Positions 1 through 9,310 of a DNA stretch of 59,213 nt are shown here, piece by piece. The position numbers were made by a program, and so were the translations under genes. Each line of letters starts with the position of its first letter. The first letter of the stretch is position 1. Origin of the DNA: Bordetella petrii (lineage in GTDB: Bacteria > Pseudomonadota > Gammaproteobacteria > Burkholderiales > Burkholderiaceae_B); the NCBI RefSeq assembly GCF_020991325.1, contig NZ_JAJMLX010000003.1:1-59213 (forward strand). Reading direction: 5' to 3'. The notes beneath the pieces were generated by a model. It saw nothing but the letters and a program-made list of their open reading frames with translations, did no database searches and had not been told where the DNA came from.

Positions 1-1
1 C

Positions 2-1492
2 GCGGCCGCGCCCAGCACGGTGCCCGGCGCCTCGGCCGCGCCGGCCGCCAAGGCCGAGCAGGTCGTCATCACCACCGACGTGCTGCGCCTGACCTTCGAC
101 ACCACCGGCGCCCAGCTGGTGCGCGCCGAACTGCTCAACTACCCCACCACGGGCCAGGCCAACAAGCCCACGGTGCTGCTCGACCGCTCGCCCGAACTCA
201 CCTACGTGGTGCAGTCGGGCCTGGTGGGCGCGCCCAATGGGCAAAGCTTTCCCAACCACCAGACACCGTTCCGCCTGGTGCCCGGCGAAACCGAACTCAC
301 CGGCGATTCCCTGCAGGTGGCGTTCGAAGCCGAATCGGGCGGCCTGAAGGTCACCAAGACCTACACCCTGCATCGCGGCCGCTACGACATCGACGTGCGC
401 CACGCCCTGACCAACCAGGCCGGCCAGCCGGTATCGCCCTCGCTGTACCTGCAGCTCGAACGCGACGGCAACGATCCGGCCGATACGTCCAGCTTCTATC
501 ACACGTTTACCGGCGTGGCGGTTTATTCCGAACAGGAAAAATTCCAGAAGATCACCTTCTCGGACATCGCCAAGAACAAAAGCGACTACATCAAGCAGGC
601 CGACAACGGCTGGCTGGCGATCGTGCAGCACTACTTCGCCACGGCCTGGGTGCCCCCGCAGGGCAAGCAGCGCACCAACGAGCTGATCCAGGTGCAGCCC
701 AACCTGTACGCCGCGCGCAGCATCGAAGCCGTGGGTACGGTGGAACCGGGCGCCACCGCGCAGGTCGATTCGCACCTGTGGGTGGGCCCGCAAGACCAGA
801 AAGCCATGGGCGCCCTGGCGCCCGGCCTGGAACTGGTGGTCGACTACGGCTGGCTCACCATCATCGCCAAGCCGCTGTTCTCGCTGCTGACCTGGCTGCA
901 CGGCCTGCTGGGCAACTGGGGCTGGGCCATTGTCGCGCTGACGGTCATCATCAAGGCCGTGTTCTACCCGCTGGCCTCGGCCAGCTACCGCTCGATGGCG
1001 CGCATGAAGCAAGTGGCGCCGCGCCTGCAGGCCCTGAAAGAGAAGTTCGGCGACGACCGCCAGAAGCTCAACCAGGCCATGATGGAGATGTACCGCACCG
1101 AGAAAATCAATCCGCTGGGCGGCTGCCTGCCCATGGTGGTGCAGATTCCAGTGTTCATCGCCCTGTACTGGGTGCTGCTGGCCAGCGTGGAAATGCGCGG
1201 CGCGCCCTGGATCCTGTGGGTGCAAGACCTGTCGGTGCGCGACCCGTACTTCATCCTGCCGGCCTTCATGATGGCCACCATGTTCCTGCAGATCAAACTG
1301 AACCCCACGCCTCCGGATCCCATCCAGGCCAAGGTCATGATGATCATGCCCCTGGTGTTCGGCGGGATGATGTTCTTCTTCCCGGCGGGCCTGGTGCTGT
1401 ACTGGTGCGTGAACAACACGCTGTCCATCCTGCAGCAGTGGAGCATTACGCGCGGCATCGAACGCCGTGCCGCGGCAGCGGCCAACCGCTGA
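2..1492 (+). CDS. yidC: Membrane protein insertase YidC (5' end missing)
   Basis: YidC inserts and folds inner-membrane proteins, alone or with the Sec translocon. The reading frame is open to the left edge, so the N-terminal membrane anchor and start lie outside the window; the visible part begins inside the periplasmic domain. A beta-rich periplasmic region (about residues 20-270 of the visible protein) is followed by the conserved C-terminal core, which opens with the amphipathic helix and membrane segment around 'LLGNWGWAIVALTVIIK' and continues with the 'NPLGGCLPMVVQIPVFIALYWVL' region and two further hydrophobic segments near 'VFGGMMFFFPAGLVLYW'. The basic tail 'RGIERRAAAAANR' is typical. 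It is normally preceded by rpmH-rnpA and followed by mnmE; here mnmE lies 17 kb downstream. Confidence 0.95.
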   Translation, partial: AAAPSTVPGASAAPAAKAEQVVITTDVLRLTFDTTGAQLVRAELLNYPTTGQANKPTVLLDRSPELTYVVQSGLVGAPNGQSFPNHQTPFRLVPGETELTGDSLQVAFEAESGGLKVTKTYTLHRGRYDIDVRHALTNQAGQPVSPSLYLQLERDGNDPADTSSFYHTFTGVAVYSEQEKFQKITFSDIAKNKSDYIKQADNGWLAIVQHYFATAWVPPQGKQRTNELIQVQPNLYAARSIEAVGTVEPGATAQVDSHLWVGPQDQKAMGALAPGLELVVDYGWLTIIAKPLFSLLTWLHGLLGNWGWAIVALTVIIKAVFYPLASASYRSMARMKQVAPRLQALKEKFGDDRQKLNQAMMEMYRTEKINPLGGCLPMVVQIPVFIALYWVLLASVEMRGAPWILWVQDLSVRDPYFILPAFMMATMFLQIKLNPTPPDPIQAKVMMIMPLVFGGMMFFFPAGLVLYWCVNNTLSILQQWSITRGIERRAAAAANR

Positions 1493-1496
1493 CGGC

Positions 1497-1529
1497 GGCA
1501 GCCGCGTCCGCCTGGCGGGCGCGGCTGCC
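1497..1529 (+). terminator. Stem-loop just after yidC
   Basis: A perfect 10-bp GC-rich stem (1497-1506 with 1520-1529, 13-nt loop) starts 5 bases after the yidC stop codon. Only a weak U-rich stretch follows (CTATCAATTTATG), so it may act as a weak terminator or as mRNA 3'-end protection. Confidence 0.5.
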
Positions 1530-1556
1530 CTATCAATTTATGTAAACAATTAGTTT

Positions 1557-1586
1557 TTGTTTATCGATTTGGGTAATTAATACAAT
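1557..1586 (+). promoter_or_regulatory. Candidate sigma-70 promoter for katA
   Basis: TTGTTT (1557-1562) and TACAAT (1581-1586) with an 18-base spacer sit in a markedly AT-rich stretch (about 1530-1590) about 110 bases upstream of katA. Catalase genes are commonly OxyR-activated, but no clear four-part OxyR site could be fixed by eye. Confidence 0.4.
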
Positions 1587-1693
1587 TTCCCTTCGGCCAT
1601 CAGCGACTCCTACCATTGATGCACGCCGGCAGCCGCCGGCAAGCCCGGCGCCAGCCACGCCGGGACTGGAACATCAAGATAGGAGCCCCGCTC

Positions 1694-3133
1694 ATGACCA
1701 ACAAAACGCTTACCACCGCCGCCGGCGCGCCTGTCCCCAATAACAATCATTCCGTCACGGCCGGCCCCCGCGGCCCGGTACTGCTGCAGGACGTCTGGCT
1801 GATCGACAAGCTGGCGCACTTCGCGCGCGAACGTATCCCCGAGCGCGTGGTGCATGCCAAGGGCTCGGGCGCCTACGGCACCCTGACCATCACCCACGAC
1901 ATCACGCGTTATACGCGCGCCAGGCTGTTTGCCCAGGTGGGCAAGCAGACCCCGCTGTTCCTGCGCTTTTCCACCGTGGCCGGTGAACGTGGCGCGGCCG
2001 ACGCCGAACGCGACGTGCGCGGCTTCGCCATCAAGTTCTACACCGAAGAAGGCAACTGGGACCTGGTGGGCAACAACACGCCGGTATTTTTCGTGCGCGA
2101 CCCGCTGAAGTTTCCCGACTTCATCCACACTCAGAAGCGCGACCCGCAAACCAATACGCGCAACGCCGCCGCCGCGTGGGACTTCTGGTCGCTGAACCCC
2201 GAATCGCTGCATCAGGTCACCATCCTGATGAGCGACCGCGGACTGCCCCAGAACTACCGCCAGCAGCATGGTTTCGGTTCGCACACCTTCAGCCTGATCA
2301 ACGCGCAGGGCGAACGCTTCTACGTGAAGTTCCACTTCAAATCCATGCAGGGTATCGCTTGTTACACCGACGCGCAGGCCGCCGAGCGGGTGGGGCAAGA
2401 CCGCGAAACCGCGCAGCGCGACCTGTACGACAACATCGAGCAGGGCAACTTCCCCCGCTGGGCCATGAAGATCCAGGTAATGCCGGAGGCCGACGCGGCC
2501 ACCTATGCCATCAACCCATTCGACCTGACTAAGGTATGGCCGCACGCCGACTATCCGCTGATCGACGTGGGCATTCTGGAACTGAACCGCAACCCGGAAA
2601 ACTACTTCGCCGAAGTGGAGCAGGCGGCCTTCACCCCGGCCAACGTGGTGCCCGGTATCGGGTTCTCGCCCGACAAGATGCTGCAAGGCCGGTTGTTCTC
2701 GTATGGCGATGCGCACCGCTACCGGCTGGGCGTCAACCATCACCAGGTGCCCGTGAATGCGCCGCGCTGCCCGTTCCACAGCTTCCATCGCGACGGCGCG
2801 GGCCGCACCGATGGCAACCTGGGCAGCACGATCAACTACGAGCCCAATAGCGCGGGCGACTGGCTGGAAGCCCCGGATACGGCCGAGCCGCCGATGCCCC
2901 TGGACGGCCAGGCGGCCGACCGCTGGAATCACCGTGTCGACGAAGACTATTACTCGCAGCCGGGCGCCTTGTTCCGCCTGATGACCGACGAGCAAAAGCA
3001 GGTGTTGTTCGGCAATATCGCGCGCCACATGGCGAGCGTGCCGGAATTCATCCAGCGGCGCCAGCTGGAACACTTCCGCCGCGCCGACCCGGACTACGCC
3101 GCCGGCGTGGCGGCGGCGTTGGGGCTGAAGTAG
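1694..3133 (+). CDS. katA: Monofunctional heme catalase, small-subunit type
   Basis: Cytoplasmic catalase that dismutates hydrogen peroxide to water and oxygen. At 479 residues it fits small-subunit (clade 3) catalases. The distal His54 lies in '[12 protein letters not shown]'; the conserved '[26 protein letters not shown]' region with the active-site Asn in '[11 protein letters not shown]' follows; the proximal heme ligand is Tyr337 in '[14 protein letters not shown]'. The ATG at 1694 is preferred over the upstream in-frame ATGs (1616, 1619) because AGGAG at 1680-1684 is well spaced and the protein then begins as family members do. It is monocistronic, with a terminator-like hairpin directly after it. 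Confidence 0.96.
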   Translation: MTNKTLTTAAGAPVPNNNHSVTAGPRGPVLLQDVWLIDKLAHFARERIPERVVHAKGSGAYGTLTITHDITRYTRARLFAQVGKQTPLFLRFSTVAGERGAADAERDVRGFAIKFYTEEGNWDLVGNNTPVFFVRDPLKFPDFIHTQKRDPQTNTRNAAAAWDFWSLNPESLHQVTILMSDRGLPQNYRQQHGFGSHTFSLINAQGERFYVKFHFKSMQGIACYTDAQAAERVGQDRETAQRDLYDNIEQGNFPRWAMKIQVMPEADAATYAINPFDLTKVWPHADYPLIDVGILELNRNPENYFAEVEQAAFTPANVVPGIGFSPDKMLQGRLFSYGDAHRYRLGVNHHQVPVNAPRCPFHSFHRDGAGRTDGNLGSTINYEPNSAGDWLEAPDTAEPPMPLDGQAADRWNHRVDEDYYSQPGALFRLMTDEQKQVLFGNIARHMASVPEFIQRRQLEHFRRADPDYAAGVAAALGLK

Positions 3134-3151
3134 GCGCCCTGCATGGCCAGG

Positions 3152-3173
3152 GCCCCGCGGCGGCGGGGCTTTT
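3152..3173 (+). terminator. Rho-independent terminator of katA
   Basis: A perfect 7-bp stem GCCCCGC/GCGGGGC (3152-3158 and 3163-3169, tetraloop GGCG) is followed at once by TTTT, 18 bases after the katA stop. Confidence 0.8.
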
Positions 3174-3186
3174 ACACCGGCCTCTT

Positions 3187-3222
3187 GAATGCCTCCAGAA
3201 CCCTGTCGTCCTGGAGGCATTC
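3187..3222. repeat. 12-bp perfect inverted repeat downstream of katA
   Basis: GAATGCCTCCAG (3187-3198) and CTGGAGGCATTC (3211-3222) are perfect inverted copies around a 12-base loop. There is no poly-T on either strand. The core is nearly the same as the terminator hairpin ahead of nirC (23055-23082), so it may be a decayed or reused copy of one hairpin element. Confidence 0.6.
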
Positions 3223-3266
3223 TGCATTTCCGCCTCCTCAATAGACGGCAGCAGGTAAAACTCGCA

Positions 3267-3296
3267 TTGACATAGCCAATATTACGGTCGTATGGT
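3267..3296 (+). promoter_or_regulatory. Candidate sigma-70 promoter for the Bug-sulfatase-GMC operon
   Basis: A consensus -35 TTGACA (3267-3272) lies 18 bases ahead of TATGGT (3291-3296), about 150 bases before the first gene. The rest of the 3134-3444 gap holds the katA hairpins and a 6-bp inverted repeat at 3321-3337 in the leader; no gene is seen there. Confidence 0.5.
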
Positions 3297-3444
3297 TTAT
3301 AGAACGTTTAGATGATTAAAGCCATGATCGGCATGGCCGATAACAACAACAGCCCGGCACCGGGCGGTGAACCAACGAGCGCCAGCCACCGGAACAGAGA
3401 GCAGCACTCCGCCAAGCCGGCCTCGCATACCAAAGGAGAGACAC

Positions 3445-4449
3445 ATGAGGCAACCTGCCCGCAGCAAACCCGACCATGTGCGCCGCCGGCTGGTCACCGG
3501 CATGGCGGGCGCCATCCTTGCCGGCGGCATGGCCGGCGCCATGGCCGCCGGCTACCCTGACCGGCCCATCCGCATCATCGTGCCATGGCCCGCCGGCGGC
3601 CTGGTGGACCTGCCGGCCCGCCTGCTGGCCGACGCGCTGCAAGCCGAACTGGGCACCACGGTCATTGTCGAGAACAAACTGGGCGCCGGGGGCACCATCG
3701 GAGCCGATGCCGTCGCGAAGGCGGCCGCCGACGGCTACACCCTGATGGTGACCACCAGCGCGATCGCGATCAACCAGGCTGTGGGGCTGCCACAGCCATT
3801 CAAGCTGCTGCAAGACTTCCAGCCCGTTGCGCCGCTGGCCTATGCACCGTTGATCCTGGTCACTCATCCGACCAAAGGGCCGAAATCCGTGGCCGACCTG
3901 ATCGAACGTGCCCGGGTGGCGCCCGGACAACTCAACTATGCCTCGGCCGGCAACGGCACGCCTGGCCATCTGGCGGGCGAATGGCTGAAATCACGAGAAA
4001 AGCTCGACATCCTGCATGTCGCGTACAAGGGTGGCCCGCCAGCCATGACAGACCAGATCGGCGGCCGCGTCGATTTCCATTTCGCCAATGCGGCCGTAGC
4101 GTTGCCGCAGATCACCGCCGGCAAGGTCACCGCGTTGGCGGTTGCCAGCGACAAGCGGATGCCGCAATTGCCGCAAGTTCCGACCATGGCGGAAGCCGGG
4201 GAACCGGGCTTCAACACTGACCAGTGGATCGGCCTGCTGGCGCCAGCGGGGACGCCGGCCGCAGTCGTTGAACGCCTGAACCAGGCGGCCTCGAAGGCGC
4301 TGGGCGACGCCAAGGTGCGCGATGCCATGACCCGCAGCGGCGTCACGGCCGCCGCCCCCATCAGCGCCGGCCAATTCAAGACGCTGGTCCAGGCCGACCT
4401 CGACAAATGGACAGACATCGTGCGCACCGCGCACATCAAGGTGGAGTGA
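3445..4449 (+). CDS. Bug/TctC-family tripartite tricarboxylate transporter receptor (orphan)
   Basis: Periplasmic solute-binding protein of the Bug family, 334 residues. The N-terminus has a basic run (VRRRLVTG) and an Ala/Gly-rich hydrophobic stretch ending near 'GAMAAGYPDRPI', that is, a signal peptide; the double arginine leaves Tat export possible. The mature protein starts with the Bug signature 'YPDRPIRIIVPWPAGGLVDLPARLLA' and contains 'GHLAGEWLKS' and 'VAYKGGPPAMTDQIGGRVDFHF'. The ATG at 3445 has AAGGAGAG in front of it. No membrane subunits (TctA/TctB) adjoin it, as is usual for the many orphan Bug proteins of Bordetella. The sulfatase starts 4 bases after its stop, so its ligand may be the sulfate ester or a product handled by the next two genes (inference). 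Confidence 0.9.
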   Translation: MRQPARSKPDHVRRRLVTGMAGAILAGGMAGAMAAGYPDRPIRIIVPWPAGGLVDLPARLLADALQAELGTTVIVENKLGAGGTIGADAVAKAAADGYTLMVTTSAIAINQAVGLPQPFKLLQDFQPVAPLAYAPLILVTHPTKGPKSVADLIERARVAPGQLNYASAGNGTPGHLAGEWLKSREKLDILHVAYKGGPPAMTDQIGGRVDFHFANAAVALPQITAGKVTALAVASDKRMPQLPQVPTMAEAGEPGFNTDQWIGLLAPAGTPAAVVERLNQAASKALGDAKVRDAMTRSGVTAAAPISAGQFKTLVQADLDKWTDIVRTAHIKVE

Positions 4450-4453
4450 GGCC

Positions 4454-5986
4454 ATGCGCACAATCTTTGTCCTGTTCGACTCCTTGATGAGATCGGCATT
4501 GCAATGCTATGGCGGCACCGCCATCGAGACGCCCAACTTCAATCGCTTCGCCCAGCGAGCCGTCACCTTCGAACGCCATTTCGTCGGCAGCCTGCCGTGC
4601 ATGCCCGCGCGCCGCGAAATGCACACCGGACGCCTGAACTTCCTGCACCGAAGCTGGGGCCCGCTGGAACCCTTCGACCAATCGTTTGCGCAGTTGCTGG
4701 GGGCGCAGGACATCTACACGCACCTGGTGTCCGATCACTATCACTACTGGGAAGACGGCGGGGCCACCTATCACAACCGCTACTCCACCTGGGAGTTCGT
4801 GCGCGGGCAAGAATGGGACAAGTGGAAGGCGATGGTGCAACCTCCGTTGGAGCGCTTCCGCAACATGTACCACCCGATGCAGCAACCCGCGGGCAAGGGC
4901 GACGGACGCCTGCAGGCCATGGTGAACCGCGAGTTCATGCGGGACGAGGCCGATTATTGCTGCCCCCGTACGTTCGCGGCCGGCTTCGAGTTCCTGGAAC
5001 GCAACCGCGACGCCGACAACTGGCTGCTGCACCTGGAGTGCTTCGATCCGCACGAACCGTTCCACGCGCCCTCCGAGTATCGTGAACGCTATCCCAGCGA
5101 CTACGACGGCCCCATCCTCGACTGGCCCCGCTACAAACGCAACGAAGAGTCGGCCAGCGAAATCGCCGAACTGCGCGCCAACTACGCCGCGCTGGTCGCG
5201 ATGTGCGACCGCCATTTCGGACGCCTGCTCGACTTCCTCGACCAGCACGACATGTGGAAGGATACAGCCGTCGTGTTGACGACCGATCACGGCTTCCTGC
5301 TGGCCGAACACGACTGGTGGGGCAAAAATCGCATGCCGTTCTACAACGAGATCGCACATATCCCATTGATCGTTCATCATCCCGATTACGCCAATCATGC
5401 GGGCGAGCGCCGGCAGGCATTGACGCAAACCATCGACATCATGCCGACCCTGCTGGCGCTGCATGGCGTGGCGGCGCCGGCAACCTGCAACGGAACGTCG
5501 CTGCTGCCGCTGCTCGAGCGCGACGGCCCGGGACGCGAGGCCGCGCTATACGGCATGTTCGGCGCCGGCACCAACATTACCGACGGACGCTATACCTACT
5601 TCCTGTATCCCGAGGACATGACGCGCCAGCAGCTGTATGAATACACGCTGATGCCCATGCACCTGAAAACCATGTTCCACGTCGACGACCTGCGCGGCGC
5701 CGAGCTTTCAGCACCGTTCGCGTTCACGCAGGGCGTACCGCTGCTGAAGGTACCCGCGCGGCGCAATGACCGCGGGCAGCCCACCGGGCACCAGGGCCAG
5801 GGCGGCGGCTACGAAGACACCACCACCGTGCTTTATGACCTGGACAACGATTACGCGCAGCAAAGGCCATTCCGTGACCCAGGCATTGAACAGCGCCTGC
5901 AGGCCTTGATGATGAAGATCATGCGCGAAAACGACGCGCCCCCGGAAGCCTACCAGCGCCTGGGCCTGGTGGCACCCGCGCCATGA
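4454..5986 (+). CDS. Type I sulfatase / arylsulfatase-like hydrolase
   Basis: Alkaline-phosphatase-superfamily sulfatase of 510 residues. The catalytic signature C-x-P-x-R is at residues 49-53 (CMPAR, followed by REMHTGR); Cys49 would be oxidised to formylglycine. Metal-binding features are Asp9 in 'LFDSLMRSA' and the 'TTDHGFLLAEHDWWGK' motif. No signal peptide is seen, so it should act in the cytoplasm. It is tightly coupled to the upstream Bug gene and overlaps the following GMC gene by 4 bases (ATGA). Substrate is unknown; phosphonate monoester hydrolases and choline sulfatases share the fold, but the BetC-type context is absent. Hydrolysis of an alkyl sulfate to an alcohol for the downstream oxidoreductase is the simplest reading (inference). 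No maturase (FGE or anSME) is in the window. Confidence 0.88.
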   Translation: MRTIFVLFDSLMRSALQCYGGTAIETPNFNRFAQRAVTFERHFVGSLPCMPARREMHTGRLNFLHRSWGPLEPFDQSFAQLLGAQDIYTHLVSDHYHYWEDGGATYHNRYSTWEFVRGQEWDKWKAMVQPPLERFRNMYHPMQQPAGKGDGRLQAMVNREFMRDEADYCCPRTFAAGFEFLERNRDADNWLLHLECFDPHEPFHAPSEYRERYPSDYDGPILDWPRYKRNEESASEIAELRANYAALVAMCDRHFGRLLDFLDQHDMWKDTAVVLTTDHGFLLAEHDWWGKNRMPFYNEIAHIPLIVHHPDYANHAGERRQALTQTIDIMPTLLALHGVAAPATCNGTSLLPLLERDGPGREAALYGMFGAGTNITDGRYTYFLYPEDMTRQQLYEYTLMPMHLKTMFHVDDLRGAELSAPFAFTQGVPLLKVPARRNDRGQPTGHQGQGGGYEDTTTVLYDLDNDYAQQRPFRDPGIEQRLQALMMKIMRENDAPPEAYQRLGLVAPAP

Positions 5987-7674
5987 ACCCGAACCGCGAC
6001 GGCCAGGCCGCTTCCGGCTATGACTACATCATCGTAGGCGCGGGGTCGGCGGGCTGCGTGCTGGCCAACCGGCTCAGCGCGGATCCTTCCTGCCGGGTTC
6101 TGCTGCTCGAGGCCGGCGGCAAGGGCGGAAGCTTCTGGCTGCGGCTGCCCATCGGCTACTTCCGCACCATCTATGATCCGCGCTATTCATGGCAATTCCA
6201 GACCGAGGCCCAGGGCGCCACCGGCAACCGCAATATTGTCTGGCCCAGAGGACGCGTGCTGGGAGGATCCAGCGCCATCAACGGCCTGCTCTACATTCGC
6301 GGCCAACATGCCGATTTCGACGACTGGCACCAGTCGGGCGCTAGCGGCTGGAACTACCGCCAGGTGCTGCCGTTCTTCAAGCGGTCGGAACGCCACGAGG
6401 CCGGCGAAAGCGAATACCATGGCGGCTCGGGCGAATTGTGCGTGTCCGAGTTGCGCAACGACCACCCGTACTGCCAGGCCTGGCTGCAGGCCGGCAACGA
6501 AGCGGGCTTTGCCCGCAATCCGGATTTCAATGGCGCGCATGCCAATGGCCTGGGCTCCTACCAGCTGACCTTGCGCGGACGCTGGCGATGCGACGCCGCC
6601 TCGGCGTTCCTGGCGCCGGCATTACACCGACCCAACCTGACCGTGCTGACCGGCGCCCATGCCACACGCGTGCTGATCAGGAACGGCCGCGCGACGGGCA
6701 TGCAATGGCTGCGCGACGGCACGCTCGAATCGGCCCACGCCGAGTCCGAAGTGCTGCTGGCGGCCGGCGCGCTGCAATCGCCGCAACTGCTGCAACTATC
6801 CGGAATCGGCCCGGCCGATCTGCTGCGCCAGTACGGTATCGAGGTGCACGCCGACCTGCCTGGCGTGGGCGAGAATCTGCAAGACCATTATCAGGCTCGC
6901 GTTATCGTAAAGTTGCGCGAGAAAATGTCGCTCAATGATCAGGCGCGTAGCCCACTGGGCCTGCTGTCAATGGGCGCACGCTGGCTGCTTTCGCAGTCCG
7001 GCCCCCTGACCGTCGGCGCGGGCCAGGTGGGAGGCATGGTATGCAGCGAATATGCAACGGGCGGCCGCCCGGATTTGCTGCTCAATGTCATGCCATTGTC
7101 GGTGGACAAGCCGGGCGACCCCTTGCATCGATTTTCGGGTTTTTCGGCGTCGGCCACCCAATGCCGGCCGTTGTCGCGCGGCCGCGTCCGGATCCGAACG
7201 GCCGATCCGCTGGATCCACCGGCCATTGTCACCAATTACCTGACCGAACCCCACGACGCGCGGGTACTCGTCGCGGGGCTGAAAATACTGCGTGACATCT
7301 TCCACCAGCCGTCATTCCGCGGCCTGATCACCGACGAAGAATATCTGCCTGGCAACGCGGTGAACGACGACGCCGGCCTGGAACGCTTTGCCCGCCACGG
7401 CGGAGGCACGGTGTTCCATGCAAGCGGCTCCTGCAAGATGGGGCAGGACGACACCTGCGTCGTCGACCCCGAACTGCGCGTGCGCGGGATAGCCGCGCTG
7501 CGGGTCATCGACGCGTCCGTCATGCCGTCCATGGTGTCCACCAACACCAATGCCGCCAGCATCATGATCGGGGAAAAAGGCGCCCACCAGGTACTGCAAA
7601 CGGCCCGCGGACAAACCAGCGAGCCTAGCGCTGCATGCCCCAGCGGCGCACCGTGGCGCGTTCCAGCGCATTGA
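5983..7674 (+). CDS. GMC-family FAD alcohol/choline dehydrogenase-like oxidoreductase
   Basis: Flavoprotein of 563 residues that oxidises an alcohol to an aldehyde. The ADP-binding motif 'YIIVGAGSAGCVLANRL' spans residues 15-31, followed by the second FAD motif 'WPRGRVLGGSSAINGLLYIRG'. The C-terminal catalytic region has 'HASGSCKMG' and the conserved Asn in 'STNTNAASIMIGEKGA'. It is translationally coupled to the sulfatase (ATGA overlap). Its last 50 bases overlap the 3' end of the opposing ABC permease. Homologues include choline, polyethylene-glycol and aliphatic-alcohol dehydrogenases; the true substrate cannot be read from sequence. Confidence 0.9.
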   Translation: MNPNRDGQAASGYDYIIVGAGSAGCVLANRLSADPSCRVLLLEAGGKGGSFWLRLPIGYFRTIYDPRYSWQFQTEAQGATGNRNIVWPRGRVLGGSSAINGLLYIRGQHADFDDWHQSGASGWNYRQVLPFFKRSERHEAGESEYHGGSGELCVSELRNDHPYCQAWLQAGNEAGFARNPDFNGAHANGLGSYQLTLRGRWRCDAASAFLAPALHRPNLTVLTGAHATRVLIRNGRATGMQWLRDGTLESAHAESEVLLAAGALQSPQLLQLSGIGPADLLRQYGIEVHADLPGVGENLQDHYQARVIVKLREKMSLNDQARSPLGLLSMGARWLLSQSGPLTVGAGQVGGMVCSEYATGGRPDLLLNVMPLSVDKPGDPLHRFSGFSASATQCRPLSRGRVRIRTADPLDPPAIVTNYLTEPHDARVLVAGLKILRDIFHQPSFRGLITDEEYLPGNAVNDDAGLERFARHGGGTVFHASGSCKMGQDDTCVVDPELRVRGIAALRVIDASVMPSMVSTNTNAASIMIGEKGAHQVLQTARGQTSEPSAACPSGAPWRVPAH

Positions 7675-8500
7675 ACACCAGGTTCTCGACAGCCAGCCCT
7701 ATCATCACCACCGCCGCCAGCCCGGCGAACACGCGGTCGGTGTAAAGCTCGTTGCGATTCTGGAAGATGTACCAGCCCAGCCCGCCCTTGCCGCTGGACG
7801 CGCCGAACACCAGTTCGGCCGCGATCAACGTACGCCAAGCGAACGCCCAGCCGATGCGCAGGCCGGCCAATATGGCCGGCAAGGCGGCCGGCACCAGAAT
7901 GCCCAGCACATAGCGCGGGCCTTTCAACCCATAGTTGCGGCCGGCCATGCGCAGTGTTTCGGGCACCGCCAGAAAGCCGGAATAAATATTCAAGGCCAGG
8001 GCCCACAGCACCGAGTGGATCAACACGAACACCAGGCTGCCCTCGCCCAGGCCGAACCACAGCAGGGCCAGGGGCAGCAGGGCGATGGCGGGCAGGAGGT
8101 TGAACATCGCCGTCAGGGTGGACAATAAATCGCGGCCCACGCGCGTGGACACCGCCAGCGTGGTCAGGACGAACGCCAGCGCAATGCCCGCCACATACCC
8201 CTTCAGCAGTACTTGCAGCGACTGCAGGGCGCGTGCCGGCAGCTCGCCGTCGGCCAGGCCCTGCGCGAACGCCTGGGCCGTCTGCCAGGCCCCGGGCAGC
8301 AGCAAGTCGTTGCCGGTATAACGGGCGGCGGCTTCCCACAGCAACGCCAGCAGCAGCAATATCAGCGTCTTGCGCAACGCCGAATGATTGCGCAGGCGCT
8401 CGTGCCAGGGCAGCGGCGCCTCGGCCGCCAATTCGGGCAAGGGCGGCAGCACGTGTTCGATTTCCGGGCGCAGCGCGGTGCCCTGGGCGGTCGAGATCAT
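7625..8500 (-). CDS. ABC transporter permease, nitrate/sulfonate/taurine type
   Basis: Inner-membrane permease of the SsuC/TauC family, 291 residues. A polar N-terminal segment precedes about six membrane helices, the first being 'TLILLLLALLWEAAARY'. The EAA-type coupling loop is around 'ETLRMAGRNYGLKGPRYVLGILVPAALPAILAGLRIGWAFAWRTLIAAELV'. It is the last gene of the tauD-SBP-ATPase-permease operon, 11 bases after the ATPase gene, with GAGGAA ahead of its ATG. Its 3' end overlaps the convergent GMC gene. Confidence 0.9.
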   Translation of the reverse strand: MISTAQGTALRPEIEHVLPPLPELAAEAPLPWHERLRNHSALRKTLILLLLALLWEAAARYTGNDLLLPGAWQTAQAFAQGLADGELPARALQSLQVLLKGYVAGIALAFVLTTLAVSTRVGRDLLSTLTAMFNLLPAIALLPLALLWFGLGEGSLVFVLIHSVLWALALNIYSGFLAVPETLRMAGRNYGLKGPRYVLGILVPAALPAILAGLRIGWAFAWRTLIAAELVFGASSGKGGLGWYIFQNRNELYTDRVFAGLAAVVMIGLAVENLVFNALERATVRRWGMQR

Positions 8501-8511
8501 GGGGCGATTCC

Positions 8512-9309
8512 TCAGGCTGCCGCGCGTTGCGGTTCGGGGTCGGCCGGCACGTCGAACAGCAGCTCGTGGATACGCCTCGTGGCGGCCTGGAACGCCGCCG
8601 AACCCTGGCCGCGCAGGTCGAACTGGTGCGCATTGAGTTCGGCCCGCACGCGGCCCGGATGCGGCGACAGCAGCAGAATGCGGTTGCCCAGGGCCAGCGC
8701 CTCTTCAATGGAATGGGTCACGAACAGCAACGTGAAGCGCGCTTCTTCCCACAAGGCCTGCAGCTCTTCCTGCATTTTGCGGCGCGTCAGCGCGTCCAGG
8801 GCCGCGAAGGGTTCGTCCATCAACAGTACGCGCGGCTGCATGGCCAGCGCGCGCGCAATGGCCACGCGCTGTTTCATGCCGCCCGACAGCGTATGCGGGT
8901 AGGCATCGGCGAAGGCCGACAGGCCCACTTTATCCAGATAGTGCAGGGCGCGCTCGCGGGCCTCGGCGCGCCCCAGCTTGCGCGACGCCACCAGGGGAAA
9001 CGCCACATTGTTCAGCACCGTTTTCCACGGCGGCAGTTGGTCGAATTCCTGGAACACCACGACGCGATCCGGACCGGGCCCCGCCACGGCGCGGCCGTCC
9101 AGCAGGATCTGGCCCGCCGCCGGCGCCACGAACCCCGCTACCGATTTCAGCAGGGTGGATTTACCGCAGCCCGAGGCCCCCAGCAGAATGTAGCGGTCAC
9201 CTGCGTGCACGTCGAAGCTGACCTGCTGCGTGGCGCGTACACGGCGCTGCGGCGTCTTGTACTCCAGCGTCAGGTCGCGTACCTGCAGCAGGGGCTGGGG
9301 CGCCGCCAT
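8512..9309 (-). CDS. ABC transporter ATPase, nitrate/sulfonate/taurine type
   Basis: ATP-binding subunit of the SsuB/TauB family, 265 residues, energising import by the neighbouring permease. Walker A '[13 protein letters not shown]', signature 'LSGGMKQRVAIARAL' and Walker B 'VLLMDEPFAALD' are present, with the switch His in 'LLFVTHSIEEALALG'. The start codon falls one base after the stop of the binding-protein gene, so translation is probably coupled. Confidence 0.93.
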   Translation of the reverse strand: MAAPQPLLQVRDLTLEYKTPQRRVRATQQVSFDVHAGDRYILLGASGCGKSTLLKSVAGFVAPAAGQILLDGRAVAGPGPDRVVVFQEFDQLPPWKTVLNNVAFPLVASRKLGRAEARERALHYLDKVGLSAFADAYPHTLSGGMKQRVAIARALAMQPRVLLMDEPFAALDALTRRKMQEELQALWEEARFTLLFVTHSIEEALALGNRILLLSPHPGRVRAELNAHQFDLRGQGSAAFQAATRRIHELLFDVPADPEPQRAAA

Positions 9310-9310
9310 G

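Noticed and set aside
4454-7674. Choline-O-sulfate pathway (BetC plus BetA) for the sulfatase and GMC pair
   Set aside because: The sulfatase N-terminus and CMPARR motif are unlike typical BetC, and no betaine aldehyde dehydrogenase or BetI regulator is nearby; kept only as a generic sulfatase/alcohol oxidase call.
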